Shown: positions 1-9,652 of the stretch, one piece after another
How positions within the stretch are numbered: position 1 is the stretch's first letter
How the letters are laid out: the number at the start of each line of letters is the position of its first letter
DNA from: Orthonyx spaldingii
Taxonomy: Eukaryota; Chordata; Aves; Passeriformes; Orthonychidae
Direction of reading: 5' to 3'
Assembly (NCBI GenBank): GCA_013397795.1
Contig: VZTJ01001778.1
Coordinates: forward strand, 491,848-555,847
Length of the DNA: 64,000 bases
Made by a program: the position numbers and the translations under genes
The notes under the pieces: generated by a model
The model's database searches: none
What the model was told of the DNA's origin: nothing
What the model saw: only the letters and a program-made list of their open reading frames with translations

Positions 1-772
1 AATGAACTGTTTGTCAGAGGTAGACACCCTGCACCAAAGTATGCCGAGGAGGGTACTGGTGTGTTTAAAACATTGCATCCTGTTGGCCCAGTTCCTTCAT
101 GGTGCTGGGGAGCAGTAAAGGCCACAGAAGACAAATTTGTCTCTGTCCCTTCCCTCTCAAGTGTGATTATAAATACTATTACTGCAAATCACTTTCTAAA
201 TAATCTCATGAAGTGTCTAATGAAGATAATATTGCAATAATAGATTATTATTATTTGCAAATATTCTTTTTCATTATATTGTTTCCCCCTCAAAATGAGG
301 TGAACTGAATCTGAAGGCTAGTGACAGCCTCTGTCTTACACTGTTTGCCCACAGATGATTGGGCCACTGGGGGAAGATGGGGATGATGTTCCTGCAGCAG
401 CCACTGTGAGCACAGTCACAGCAGAGCCCTGGTCATGCAGCCATGGCCAGTGCTCTGAGGGTGTAGGAGTTGGATTTCAGGCACAATGTGACAATGAACT
501 AAGCTGGGGCAGGGAGGGGCAGAATTCCTTCTAGACATGGCCATGGCCTGTCAGGAAATTAGACAAACACGGGGAGGGGAACATTCACCAGCAAGAGCAT
601 CTCATTAAGAGGTAAGTTGCTAAAGGAGGTTAAGAATAAGCAGAGTAATATTCCACCCAGTTCTGATCAATCTTTGCTACTCCCAGGAAGGGTTGTCTGT
701 GTGCACAGCAGCACATGGTAGAAAAAGTAATATTAAAAGATAAGGGAAGGTGTGTGCTTTAACTGCCATTCA
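1..772 (-). other. PGM3 3' UTR and downstream flank
   Basis: Sequence past the PGM3 stop codon. No canonical AATAAA or ATTAAA is visible on the minus strand here, so the poly(A) site is non-canonical or lies left of the window. No convincing exon of the next gene (DOP1A is the usual vertebrate neighbour) was found on the plus strand. Confidence 0.5.
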
Positions 773-859
773 TTATATAGGCTGGGGTGGTGCTCCTTTT
801 CCACCAGCGAGGTGGAAAACAGCCAGGCTCACTTCATGGGCGAGGGCATCTGCATTCTC
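773..859 (-). CDS. PGM3: PGM3 last coding exon (12)
   Basis: 28 codons plus TAA, from ENADALAHEVSLAVF to APPQPI. Acceptor TTCCACAG|GAGAAT. The C terminus ends in QPI where mammals end in QPGF. Confidence 0.95.
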   Translation of the reverse strand, partial: ENADALAHEVSLAVFHLAGGKGAPPQPI

Positions 860-3800
860 CTGTGGAATGTTGGAAAAGTTAGTTATGCTGTTGTCAGCAT
901 GGTAAGAATAGAGCAGATATGTGATATTAAGGCAAGCATTTTCCTGCAAATGCTGTGTTCTCAATGTTGCTCCATCAGCCTGAGCTGTGTTCTGCCACTG
1001 CCATCATGCTGGCAGAGAGAAGGGGGTAGGAGCAGGCAAAGTGGGGAGAGCAAGACCACTGTTTTTGCTGTCACCTTTAAGTTAGATCTGGACTGACTTA
1101 ACAGCAGCCAGAATTTTTTTCCTGTTTTGCCTCTTATGAAATTGTGTAGTTAGGGGCTGCTTTGGTAACTTTCTTCTTAACCCTGAGCTGTCAGAAGGCT
1201 GGTGGTTGTCTTTTCAAAATCATCTGGTGTTAAATCTGCCTTTATAAACATTTATATTTTCCTTTTGAAGATAAACATTGACAACATTAAACATTACTTT
1301 TCTAAATAAAAGAAAATCCAAAGTGACTTTTTGTGATCACAGTCTTTTTTCCAAACTTGGTACTTGTTAAGTGTGATTAAATGATGAGCATGGAAACACA
1401 TTTCCTTCATCACCCCCTGATAAGCAGAAGATTGTTTAATGTGAACAGGCCCACTCATAAACGAGTGGTTCAAGCTCTGACCTGTGTGTCTGCTTCAGCG
1501 TAGATTCTGACCACGTCCTCTGTCCCTGACGGACGGACAAACGCCCGGGACAGTTTGTACTTCTTTACCAGGGCATCGATTTTCTCCTGCAGCCCCGGGG
1601 GTGTCAGCGCTCTCCTTTCTGCATCTGTTGTGTCAATAACACGCCTGTCTGCGACCTGTGGCATCAGAAATAGGCTCAGACAGAAATTCAGGGTTTGATG
1701 TGTTGTGCTGCCTGGAGAAGAGCTCAGTTTGGGAGCTAATAAAGGGCTATTCAGACACTTGTGGTCCCTAGGATCCCTGCTCAGCAACCAAGTCCTGAGA
1801 GGCCTCAGCTGCTCAGTTTAAAAACAGGGTCAGTTCTGAACAGGCCTCCTTGGTCAGACTGAAGTGAAGCTACAGCTTCTCCCAGTAGATCAGAAACTTA
1901 AACTCTTTCCTCTGGTTCATTTAGAGCCCAGAGCTTCCTTCCTGTGTCTAACAGAATGCTGCCACATGGAATGTTCTGCTCAAGCTCTTTGAACGTTGGA
2001 AAGGATACAGAAGCAAGAGCTTGAATGTTCAAGTTACACAAAGTGGCACAGCAAGAAAAATCCAGCTGCCTCACAGGCAGGGGCCTTAGAAAAACAGGAT
2101 TTTTCTAATTTGCAAGTTAGAATTTCTTCTTGAGTTAAAAACTGAAGAGTTTTGGTCAGGTTTTTCCATTTAACATATTTCATCATTTTTGTAAGTCATA
2201 TTACTGTTTAGTTCAAATGAAATGCTGGTCCCTCCTCTGGGTTTTTTCCCCAGCTTCTTTGGCCTACATCTGTTCTTTAATGGTCTGTTTCAGCTTTAAA
2301 ATAAAGCTTACCAAAATGTGTGCAGGCAAAAGCTGCTGTGAGCAGGGCCCCCAGAGGCTGGGGCTGGTAACTCACCTGGACCTTGAGCAGCCGATTGGGA
2401 AGGTCGGTGTAGAGGGCATCCCACTGCTGCACACTCAGACCCTTCAGAGCCAGGATGGCTTCAATAAGCAGCATGTCCGAGACAGCATCGCCCACAGTCT
2501 GCCAACAGGGAGGGAAAAACACTGCAGCAGCCGACAGTGAGGACAGGCAGGCAGGATTTGATCAGACAGCTTCCAGCAGTGCCCAGCAGCAGCCTGACAG
2601 GAACTCACAAACAGGCCAACCCTGCCAACACTGTGGTTCAGTTCTCTCAGTTTTTACCTGATTAATCAGGTCAATCATGTTTTCAAGCGTTTTTGCTGCT
2701 TCTCTTTTTTCATCATCTTTCTCCTCTTTTACCAGCTGTCGTATTTTAGTTTCAGCAGCTTTACTAAACAATACCTACAAGAAAAAGATGAGAGCTTGTC
2801 AAGATGAAACCAGGATATGTGCAGTAGTGAGGAAAAAACTTTTACCATCTAAGCCCAAATAGTCATCATTAATGTTTGCTACCATGAATTCCCATTCCCT
2901 CATAAAGCACAGAGGAACTGGTGGCGATGCTATGATAAAGACAGAAGGGAGAAACAAGTCTATTTTCAAACATGGAGGAAAAGTCTTGTTTATGAAACAA
3001 AGCAGAGTGAAAAGTCCTCCTTCTCCAGCTAATTTAACTAAAATTTTGTACAAAGTGGCTGATCATATGCATTACATGCTCATACTTACTGTGCCGTGTC
3101 CATTTGCCTCAAAATAAACACCCACATCAAACTCCTGGGCCTTGTGGTGCAAGTGTTTGACTCCTGTTTTGACACAGTGCACAGGTACCTGCAGCCCAAG
3201 GGTGTGCAGAGAACGACAACAAGGTTACAGACTCTCCTCAGCAGGCAGAAGTGAGCACCAACCTGGAACGACTGTCACCAACTAACCCATGGTTCATGGC
3301 CACTGATGCCCCAGAGCTGAAATGCTCCACTATTTCTGCAGACCCAATTAAAAAAGATTTCATTTATTCCTGTGTAAATAAAGGCTAATTAAAGAAATAA
3401 ATAAACTCCAAACCTAGAAAAATCCAACTTACTTTATAGCTTCAGGGAACACACTAGATTCACATACAAACAGAAATAATACCTTCTCTCACTTCCTGAA
3501 CACTTAGCTTGCTACAGAAAATGAAAAAATCAGTGTCAAAGTATGAAGGAGTCTTTACTGACTCACTTTGTTGCAAAGTTATAAAGTCCTCAATTTTTTT
3601 GAGAAGTATCAAGGGATTTCGTTAAACATTTTTTTTTTAATTAATAAAAGCTGACTAGAACTTTTTAAGCTTTGCTCTTGTGTCTCCTTTGCCGCCAAGA
3701 ACTTAGTCACTACTGGAGGTTTGAAAGAGTAATTTATTTCTGCTTGATTTTAATTTTCCTAGCAATCACATTACAGTAGCATTTACTTTAAAAATAAACA

Positions 3801-6800
3801 AATGCAAACGACTTAGAAAACACGTGGAGAATACCTTCAGTGTTTCCTGGAGGTAGCGTGTTGAATTCCCATTGGCATATGCTGTTTGTACCACTGCCAT
3901 CTTGAAGTTCTGTTTCACCTGAGCAAAGCAATAAACCAGGTTTTACTGTCCAACAGGCACACAGCCAAACAAGCAGGATAAATGGAAAGATAATCTGAAC
4001 TGTTAAACATGCACTTAAAACTCCTGGGCATCAGAGGGAGGCACCAGCTCACTGAGAACTTCTGTATGTTTAAAACAACATGAATTCTGTTCGAGTCTCT
4101 GTATAGCCCATATTGATTTTTCTCGAGTCTGGTTGAAGCAGCTCTTCAAGCTCAGACTTTCCAAACCCCTTTCTGGCAACAGCAGTGAGGCACAGGACTG
4201 ATCTCTTTTTACAGCTGGTTCACTTTAGGTAGATATAGAGACCACACACCAACCACTTCCTTAGACTGTTTTATAGCTTAGGAATTAAAATGACATCCTT
4301 CATTTCATATGTTAGAGTTACCTTGGCAAGAAGTTCTTTCAGGAAGATACTAATTAAAGTTGCTATTTTATCTCCATCAATCAGGTGAAAATGGCCAGCT
4401 GTGTCCTTATAGTAATAAACAATTCTATCTGCATCACCATCAAATGAGCAGCATCTCTCATTGGGCTTCATGTCTAGCCCTAGTGCACAGAGTTACAAAA
4501 GCAAGTTAAAGACAGGAAAAGAAACAAAATCAGCTAATTTATTTCAGTGAGTGATTAGGAAAACACATTTTCCTTTCAGAGCACAGGTCTGCATACAAAT
4601 GACTCTACTCAGGCACAGTTAAAGCCAGGATCCAGACGTGAGGCACAAGCACCCAACCCCAGCAGGTACTGCCACTGTGCTGCTCCCAGCACGGCATTTC
4701 TCCAGTACAACACCATATCCTGGTGTTCAGATTTGGCCAGCAGTTCCAGTGACAGGGCAGCTGTCCAATGGAGAACTCAGTTTAGCCTCAAATAATCTCA
4801 TATCCAAACCAGCCTGCTCTCCCAGTTCAGGGGTTTTCTTTTCTACACTTCTCAGAAAACTGATTGGAACTATTTCCTCACTGGTTTATGTCAGTGAGTC
4901 AGCCTGCTGGCACAAAGCTGTTAATTAACCCAGCCTTTCTGCAGGAACCCGGAAAAGTGTTTCTTCGTAATACAAAGGGGAGTAAAATAAATAATATTAA
5001 GCCAGTCCTGACTGATCTTTGGACTCTGCCAGCTTAACATTCAGAAGAGACTGTCAAACGTTTCTCAGCCAGTCAGAGGGACACTGTGCTCCTCCAAGCA
5101 GTTTAGACTAACATAACCTAGTGATGTGCCAAACCCTCTTTCCATTGCACAGGGAGAACCTTTCATGCAGTCACTTAGTAAGAAACAGGGAGCTTCACTT
5201 ACCCATGGATGTGCACCCTTGCCAGACCCAGCAGAGGACGTAAAGCAACATAAAATTACTGACTACATACCTCCAGGTGGTTTCTGGTGAACTTTCACAA
5301 AATCTGCACCACATAAGTGATTGAGTTTCTCCTTGGTTCCATCATTATATATCTGAATTAGCACCTCTTGTGGAAAGTAGGGCTTCATTTCTGATAGTTT
5401 CAGTGCTCCTATTCCATTGGCACAGTCAATCTTCAGGTGCCTCTGACTCTCTCCGGAGCAGTGAGACTTAGCACAAGGGAGGAAGGGGCAAAGTGAACTC
5501 TTACCCTAAAGAAACCACACCTAGAGCATGCTGAATTAGAAACTTCAGGCCCAAACAGGTTAACAAATAGAAGATATTCATTTTGCACATTTGCACAAAA
5601 AAGACAACACCCGCTACTCACCTGTTTTATCAGTTCCATAAAAGCTTTGGACAGTTTTTCATAATAACCTCCCAGTGTTGCCTTCCCATACTGCCCTTGG
5701 GTGTTTTGACAGCAGACCATGTAATGGAGCTGTGGGGTCGTCACCAGACCATAATCTAGTGTGAAATAAAATATTCAGAAATATTCACAATATTCAGAAA
5801 TAGAATTGCAAATTAATTGTTGCTTAGAAGTTGTACAGGAAACAGACAAATACAGTGCAGGAAATAAATACAAAAGTTTTCAAGTTCTCTTACGAAAACA
5901 TAACCCTCCCCTGCCCTGCCTTGCATTGAAGCCATACAACTGCCCTGAAAGAAGATTGTTATATGCAAGAATGGAAATGTATCTGGGCTATTGCTTTAGG
6001 GCTACATAAAAGAATTACATTTACATAAAAGAGCTTGAAATGAGATTAGAATTGCAGAAGTGTAACCTACCATGGTACTGTCCACCTAGAACCTGGACAC
6101 CATCTATTACTGACTGGGAAAGCTTCTCGCTGCTTGGCCTGGAAAACAACACGTACAGCTGATAACCTTGGCAAAGGCATTTATCCAAGGGCTTGGGAAG
6201 GAAGCACACGTGGAAGACTCTACAAGCTTCCTGCCAGTAGATTTTGACTCACTGTGAAGAAATCCATACCTTTTTCTGTTGTAGGTAATTCCCAATAAAG
6301 AAGTTTGAAAGCCAACAACCCAGGGGATTGCAAATACACGTCAAGTACTGCACACAGGTGGACATCACACAGTACCCACACAATTCTTCCACACACACCA
6401 CAGTAAAGCATTCTGTTCAGAAACAGTGCTAGGAAGTTCTTGTAGCTGTCAGGGAAGCCAACGTGGCAACGGCATTGAAAAGCTTTTGCTTATTGCCGTT
6501 ATCATAAACTTAGCCACAAAAAAAGCATAATCTGTCTGCAGCAGGTAAAACATCCCAAAAGTACCCACGAAAACAGCACTGGCACTTCCATGAGAGCAGG
6601 ATACATCTACAGCCTTTTGTCATTACCTGGTGTCTCTACCAATAAAAACGGAAGCATCTTTCTGCAGGTTCACGGTTGCTTTTTGGCAGATCTCAGCTAT
6701 CACTTTCTGTAATTCTTGCTCCTCTGCGTTTGCAAGTTGTGTGGCATACTCTTCCCAGGAAGGGTGCAGCATTTCTCCAAGAGGATCAACCAGCTTTACA

Positions 6801-7704
6801 CCATTGTCTTCCTTAGCAGAAAAACAAGAGAACAAAAGACAGTAAGTCTAAAAGCAGGGAACTAATAAAATCTCTTTGAAGACAGCCAACACAAGGTTCA
6901 GTCACATTGCTTCTTTAAAAGTGGAGAACTTCTGGGATGCAATATCTCAGGTGTTTATTTAAACATCCAACAAGCCCCTAAAAAAGCACTATTACCAGCA
7001 TATTAAGCAACCAACTTTTGGTCCCTCATAATTTTGGTATGACATTAAAATGACATAAGTGGAGATTCTAAAAACCTGCACCACTCCACAGCAGCAGAAG
7101 TCCAAATGCCTGATTTGTAATTGCTGCATTTGAATGTTTATTTTTAGAACTCACAGATTTCAGTCAAAGGTTCCTTTCTTCTCAAGGTTACCCCTAGCTT
7201 CCCAACATTAGAAAGTTACATTGCAACATGAAATGTTTCCTATGTTACACCATTTTTACATGAGGAAAAATCCCACTTGTGTGTACAAGGAAAAGGTAAC
7301 TTCAGATAGATCAGAGATCGTATTTACAGGGAGTAGGCTCAATGCTTTAAGCAGGTCCAAGTGTCTTCAGGATCTGGTCTCTCAGTGCTATGATGAGCTT
7401 TGATTCCAACAAACTGATCACCTCTTTCCATCCTTCTACCAAAACACTTCACATCACTCTACCAAAGTGGTTCGGTGTTTAAGGAAAGGGCTGTCCTTAC
7501 CTCAGGGTTGTGGGACGCTGTGACCATGATGCCGATGGTGGCTGTCACGGCTTTGGAGCGGAGCACGGCCAGGAGACCCATGCGGAACACGACGTGGTCC
7601 AGCTGCTCGGCCCTGGAGCGGAACCCGGCGGTGCCGTACTGCAGGGCCAGCCCGGCAGGCTTGGGGTGCAGCGCCGAGTACTTCCTAAGGGCTTCAGGAT
7701 CCAT
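773..7704 (-). CDS. PGM3: PGM3, phosphoacetylglucosamine mutase, complete coding region (12 coding exons)
   Basis: The enzyme interconverts GlcNAc-6-phosphate and GlcNAc-1-phosphate in the cytosol, the step before UDP-GlcNAc synthesis for N-glycans, O-GlcNAc, GPI anchors and hyaluronan. Coding exons, in order: 7704-7501, 6811-6627, 6138-6071, 5755-5622, 5466-5271, 4479-4322, 3918-3835, 3188-3090, 2774-2658, 2498-2376, 1655-1482, 859-773. Every junction has AG/GT and the reading frame holds throughout, giving 542 residues, the length I recall for human PGM3. Family motifs seen: TASHNP with the phosphoserine at residue 64; metal loop DGDADR with Asp276, 278 and 280; sugar-binding EANGHGT from residue 370; phosphate-binding RPSGTED from residue 497. 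The start is MDPEA, matching the family N terminus, in a good Kozak context (CCATGG). No stop, frameshift or missing catalytic residue was found. It is divergently paired with RWDD2A. The identification is very secure; the 5' and 3' UTR ends are inferred. Confidence 0.97.
1482..1655 (-). CDS. PGM3: PGM3 coding exon 11 (phosphate-binding loop)
   Basis: 58 codons from VADRRVIDTTDAERR to VVRIYAEADTQ. It contains RPSGTED (residues 497-503), the C-terminal loop that grips the substrate phosphate. Acceptor CCACAG|GTCGCA, donor ACACAG|GTCAGA. Confidence 0.97.
2376..2498 (-). CDS. PGM3: PGM3 coding exon 10
   Basis: 41 codons, TVGDAVSDMLLIEAI, then QQWDALYTDLPNRLLKVQ. Acceptor TGGCAG|ACTGTG, donor TCCAG|GTGAGT; phase 0 at both ends. 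Confidence 0.97.
2658..2774 (-). CDS. PGM3: PGM3 coding exon 9
   Basis: 39 codons, from VLFSKAAETKIRQL to TLENMIDLINQ, with a very charged middle (KEEKDDEKREAAK). Acceptor TTGTAG|GTATTG, donor ATCAG|GTAAAA; phase 0 at both ends. Confidence 0.96.
3090..3188 (-). CDS. PGM3: PGM3 coding exon 8 (sugar-binding motif)
   Basis: 33 codons, from VPVHCVKTGVKHLHH to VGVYFEANGHGT. It holds EANGHGT, the loop that binds the sugar of GlcNAc-phosphate. Acceptor CTGCAG|GTACCT, donor GCACA|GTAAGT; phase 0 at both ends. Confidence 0.96.
3835..3918 (-). CDS. PGM3: PGM3 coding exon 7
   Basis: 28 codons, starting VKQNFKMAVVQTAYANGN and ending YLQETLK. Acceptor GCTCAG|GTGAAA, donor TGAAG|GTATTC; phase 0 at both ends. 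The VVQTAYANG core is typical of the family, whereas the first six residues differ from the mammalian form. Confidence 0.95.
4322..4479 (-). CDS. PGM3: PGM3 coding exon 6 (metal-binding loop)
   Basis: 158 bases, reading GLDMKPNERCCSFDGDADR, then YYY and LIDGDKIATLIS, to KELLAK. It contains the Mg2+ loop DGDADR (Asp276, Asp278, Asp280). Acceptor CACTAG|GGCTAG, donor CCAAG|GTAACT; it ends in phase 0. Confidence 0.97.
5271..5466 (-). CDS. PGM3: PGM3 coding exon 5
   Basis: 196 bases, reading SHCSGESQRHLKIDCANG at its start and LCGADFVKVHQKPPG at its end. Acceptor GCTAAG|TCTCAC, donor TGGAG|GTATGT. The matching family segment (DCANGIGALKL and NHLCGADFVK) fixes the frame. It ends in phase 1. Confidence 0.95.
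5622..5755 (-). CDS. PGM3: PGM3 coding exon 4
   Basis: 134 bases, reading YGLVTTPQLHYMVCC to MELIKQ. Acceptor CACTAG|ATTATG, donor AACAG|GTGAGT. It ends in phase 0 at codon 197. It covers the end of the first phosphohexomutase domain. Confidence 0.96.
6071..6138 (-). CDS. PGM3: PGM3 coding exon 3
   Basis: 68-base exon too short for an open-frame call. It reads PSSEKLSQSV then LGGQYH after completing the split Arg codon. Acceptor TTCCAG|GCC, donor CATG|GTAGGT. It ends after the first base of an Asp codon, which the next exon completes (D-YGLVTTPQLH). Confidence 0.95.
6627..6811 (-). CDS. PGM3: PGM3 coding exon 2
   Basis: 185 bases, residues 69 to about 130, from EDNGVKLVDP to FIGRDTR. The acceptor is CTAAG|GAAGAC and the donor CCAG|GTAATG. 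It ends in phase 2, splitting the Arg codon of the DTRPSS segment that helps line the phosphosugar site. Confidence 0.96.
7501..7704 (-). CDS. PGM3: PGM3 coding exon 1
   Basis: 68 codons, from MDPEA to TASHNPE, ending in phase 0 at the donor CCTGAG|GTAAGG. It carries the active-site serine (residue 64) in TASHNP, which must be phosphorylated for catalysis. An acceptor-like pyrimidine tract ending in CAG lies two bases before the ATG (exon edge at 7706), so an untranslated exon probably precedes it. An in-frame ATG at 7722 lies on the intron side of that acceptor and is unlikely to be used. Confidence 0.96.
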
Positions 7705-7706
7705 GG

Positions 7707-7990
7707 CTGGAGAGGGGAGCAAGGCAGAGCGAAGCGAGAGGAGACAAGTCGCTGCAATCAGCTCCGCGTTCTGGAGCCTGCGGGTTCCTCAAACCGCTCC
7801 CCTCAATCCCCCGGCGGGACCACGGCCGCAGCGAAGGAGTCTCCACATTCCGTGGACAGCACCGGATGAAGAGCCCGTGCTCAGATATCAGCAGCTCACG
7901 CAGGGATGAGGCGAGGACAGGCACGATTCCCGGCCGGCGGGATCCAGGGATCCCCACAAGCTCCCGCAGCGGAGCCTTCCCGTTCCTCAC
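7707..7990 (-). other. PGM3: Probable intron in the PGM3 5' UTR
   Basis: On the minus strand a consensus-like donor (ACG|GTGAGG, intron from 7990) faces a strong acceptor (pyrimidine run ending CTCCAG, intron end 7707) two bases before the start codon. This suggests a first untranslated exon upstream of 7991 in the CpG island. Inferred from splice signals only. Confidence 0.55.
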
Positions 7991-8650
7991 CGTGACAGCA
8001 GCCGCCCAGCGCGCTCGGCCGCGGCTCCACACGTAGATTTCCGAGCCCAAACCAGTCTGTCCTGCCTCCCCAAGCCCTTGCAGGTGTCCCCGGGATGTTC
8101 CCCCCGGGCGGCACCTCCGTGCGGACCGGCAGACAGACACCAGGCCGGGCCGGGCGGGGCCAGCCGGACGCGCGCCCCGCGGGCGGGGCCAGCAGGCGCC
8201 CTCTGCACGGTTGGTTCCCTCGGGAGCCGCCGGCGATGGCGGCCAGAGGCACCGGTGGGACGGGACGGGCAAGGCAGGGCAGAGCGGAATGGGCGGCACG
8301 AGAGGAGCGGGACGCGAGGAACAGGATCCCGCCAGAGCCGCCGCCGCGCGCCCCGCACGGAGCCGGCGCGGCCACGCCCCCCCGAGGTGGCACCGACCAA
8401 TGGCGGCCCGGGGGGCGGGGCTTCGGGCGCCGCGTGGCGCCGCGCAGGCCCCGCCCCGCCCATGGCCCGGCTATGGCGGCGCCGGGAACGGCCCGGGCGG
8501 GTCCTTGATGGGCCGGGCCCGCCGGCCTCGCACGGCTCCACTGACAGCGCGCTCGGAGTCCAGAGCTGCCCCCGCAGTGCTGCTTTGGGCTGCGGCGGAG
8601 CTAATTCTCTTCGCAGTGGCTGGTACGGGGCTGTGTTTTGGATTTGTGCT
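7950..8650. promoter_or_regulatory. CpG-island bidirectional promoter between PGM3 and RWDD2A
   Basis: Very GC- and CpG-rich stretch between two head-to-head genes, in sharp contrast to the AT-rich surroundings. GC boxes (GGGCGGGG type) occur at 8151-8160, 8181-8190 and 8411-8420, with the inverse form at 8449-8460. A CCAAT box is at 8397-8401. Three ATGGCGGC motifs, the core of YY1 sites, lie at 8236-8243, 8400-8407 and 8473-8480. I see no TATA box. It most likely starts PGM3 leftwards and RWDD2A rightwards; start sites are not resolvable from sequence. Confidence 0.8.
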
Positions 8651-9433
8651 GAACACAGTGATGATAACGTGGAGATGTTTTTGTTATTGCTGAGCAGGGC
8701 TTGCAGAGAGCCAAGGCCTTTTCTGATTTTTGTGCTGCCACACTGGGGAGGAGGCTGGGGGTGCTTGGGAGGCTGAGAGGAGACACAGCTGGGACAGGTG
8801 ACCCAAACTGACCAGAGGGACACTCCAGACCATAAAACATCATGATCAGTGCATAAGGCGGGGGAAGAAGGAGGAAGGACGGGGATGTTTGGAGTGATGC
8901 CGTTTGTCTTCCCAAGTCACCGTTACGTGTGATGGGGCCCTGCTCTCCTGGGGGTGGCTGAACACTCACCTGCCCATGGGAAGCAGGGAATTCTTTCCTT
9001 GCTTTGCTTTGCTTGTGTGCGTGGTTTTTGCCTTCTCTATGGAACTGTCTTTATCTCAACCCTTGAATTTTCTACCTTTTACCCTCCCGGTTCTCTCCCC
9101 GGTCCCGCGGGTGTGGGGCTTGGTTGCCGCCTGGGGTTGAACCACGACGCCGAGACAACACGGGGTGTATCTGCTGATAAATAAGATAAATAATGTGTCA
9201 CTGCCCCCGCACATCAGCGCGGGGCTCTTTTCCATCCCTGAGCCTGGCAGGGCCCGTAAGGCTCTGCCTAAGCAGCCCTGCCCGGCGTGGGGCAGTGAGG
9301 CCCGGCTGCTGAGCGCTGTGTGTCCAGCCGTGTTTAACCAAATTCTGCCCTTAAAGAATCGTGGGGCTTCCTGGAGGTGCTAGACCTCACCATGTGCTAA
9401 CCCCGGGGTTTGACTGCAGCCCTTTCGTTCCAG
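8651..9433 (+). other. RWDD2A 5' region (untranslated exon and first intron expected)
   Basis: Between the CpG island and the first RWDD2A coding exon. An acceptor TTCGTTCCAG ends at 9433, so an untranslated exon spliced from somewhere to the left is expected; I could not choose its donor with confidence. Open frames here are GC-driven and match nothing I know. Confidence 0.5.
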
Positions 9434-9454
9434 GCGTGCACGGAGGGCAGTGCA

Positions 9455-9652
9455 ATGGCTGTCACGGTAAAAGAGTGCCTGGAGCTCCAGCTGCTGGAAG
9501 TGGAAATGCTCCTTTCGATGTTTCCCAAAAGAGGGGAGCTGAGCCTGGATGAGGATGCCGTGCCCAGCATCCAGCGCTACCTGAGGAGCGCTGACGAAGC
9601 CCTGCCCCCGCAGCTGGAATATCGCATCGCCCTCGATGTAGGAGAGGCGAAG
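9455..9652 (+). CDS. RWDD2A: RWDD2A coding exon 1
   Basis: 66 codons, MAVTVKECLELQLLE to LDVGEAK, the first half of the RWD domain. Acceptor GTTCCAG ends at 9433 and the donor is GCGAAG|GTGAGA. The upstream in-frame ATG at 9410 lies on the intron side of the acceptor. Confidence 0.94.

Larger units (their letters stand above)
860..7500 (-). other. PGM3: PGM3 introns
   Basis: The eleven introns between coding exons are short (roughly 120-800 bases): 860-1481, 1656-2375, 2499-2657, 2775-3089, 3189-3834, 3919-4321, 4480-5270, 5467-5621, 5756-6070, 6139-6626 and 6812-7500. All obey GT-AG. I see no transposon, RNA gene or second gene in them; open frames there are chance or run on from exons. Confidence 0.85.

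Noticed and set aside
7694..8823. Long open frames of 160-278 codons on both strands across the CpG island
   Set aside because: GC-rich DNA lacks stop codons by composition; the frames overlap on both strands, are Arg/Pro/Gly-rich and match no known family.
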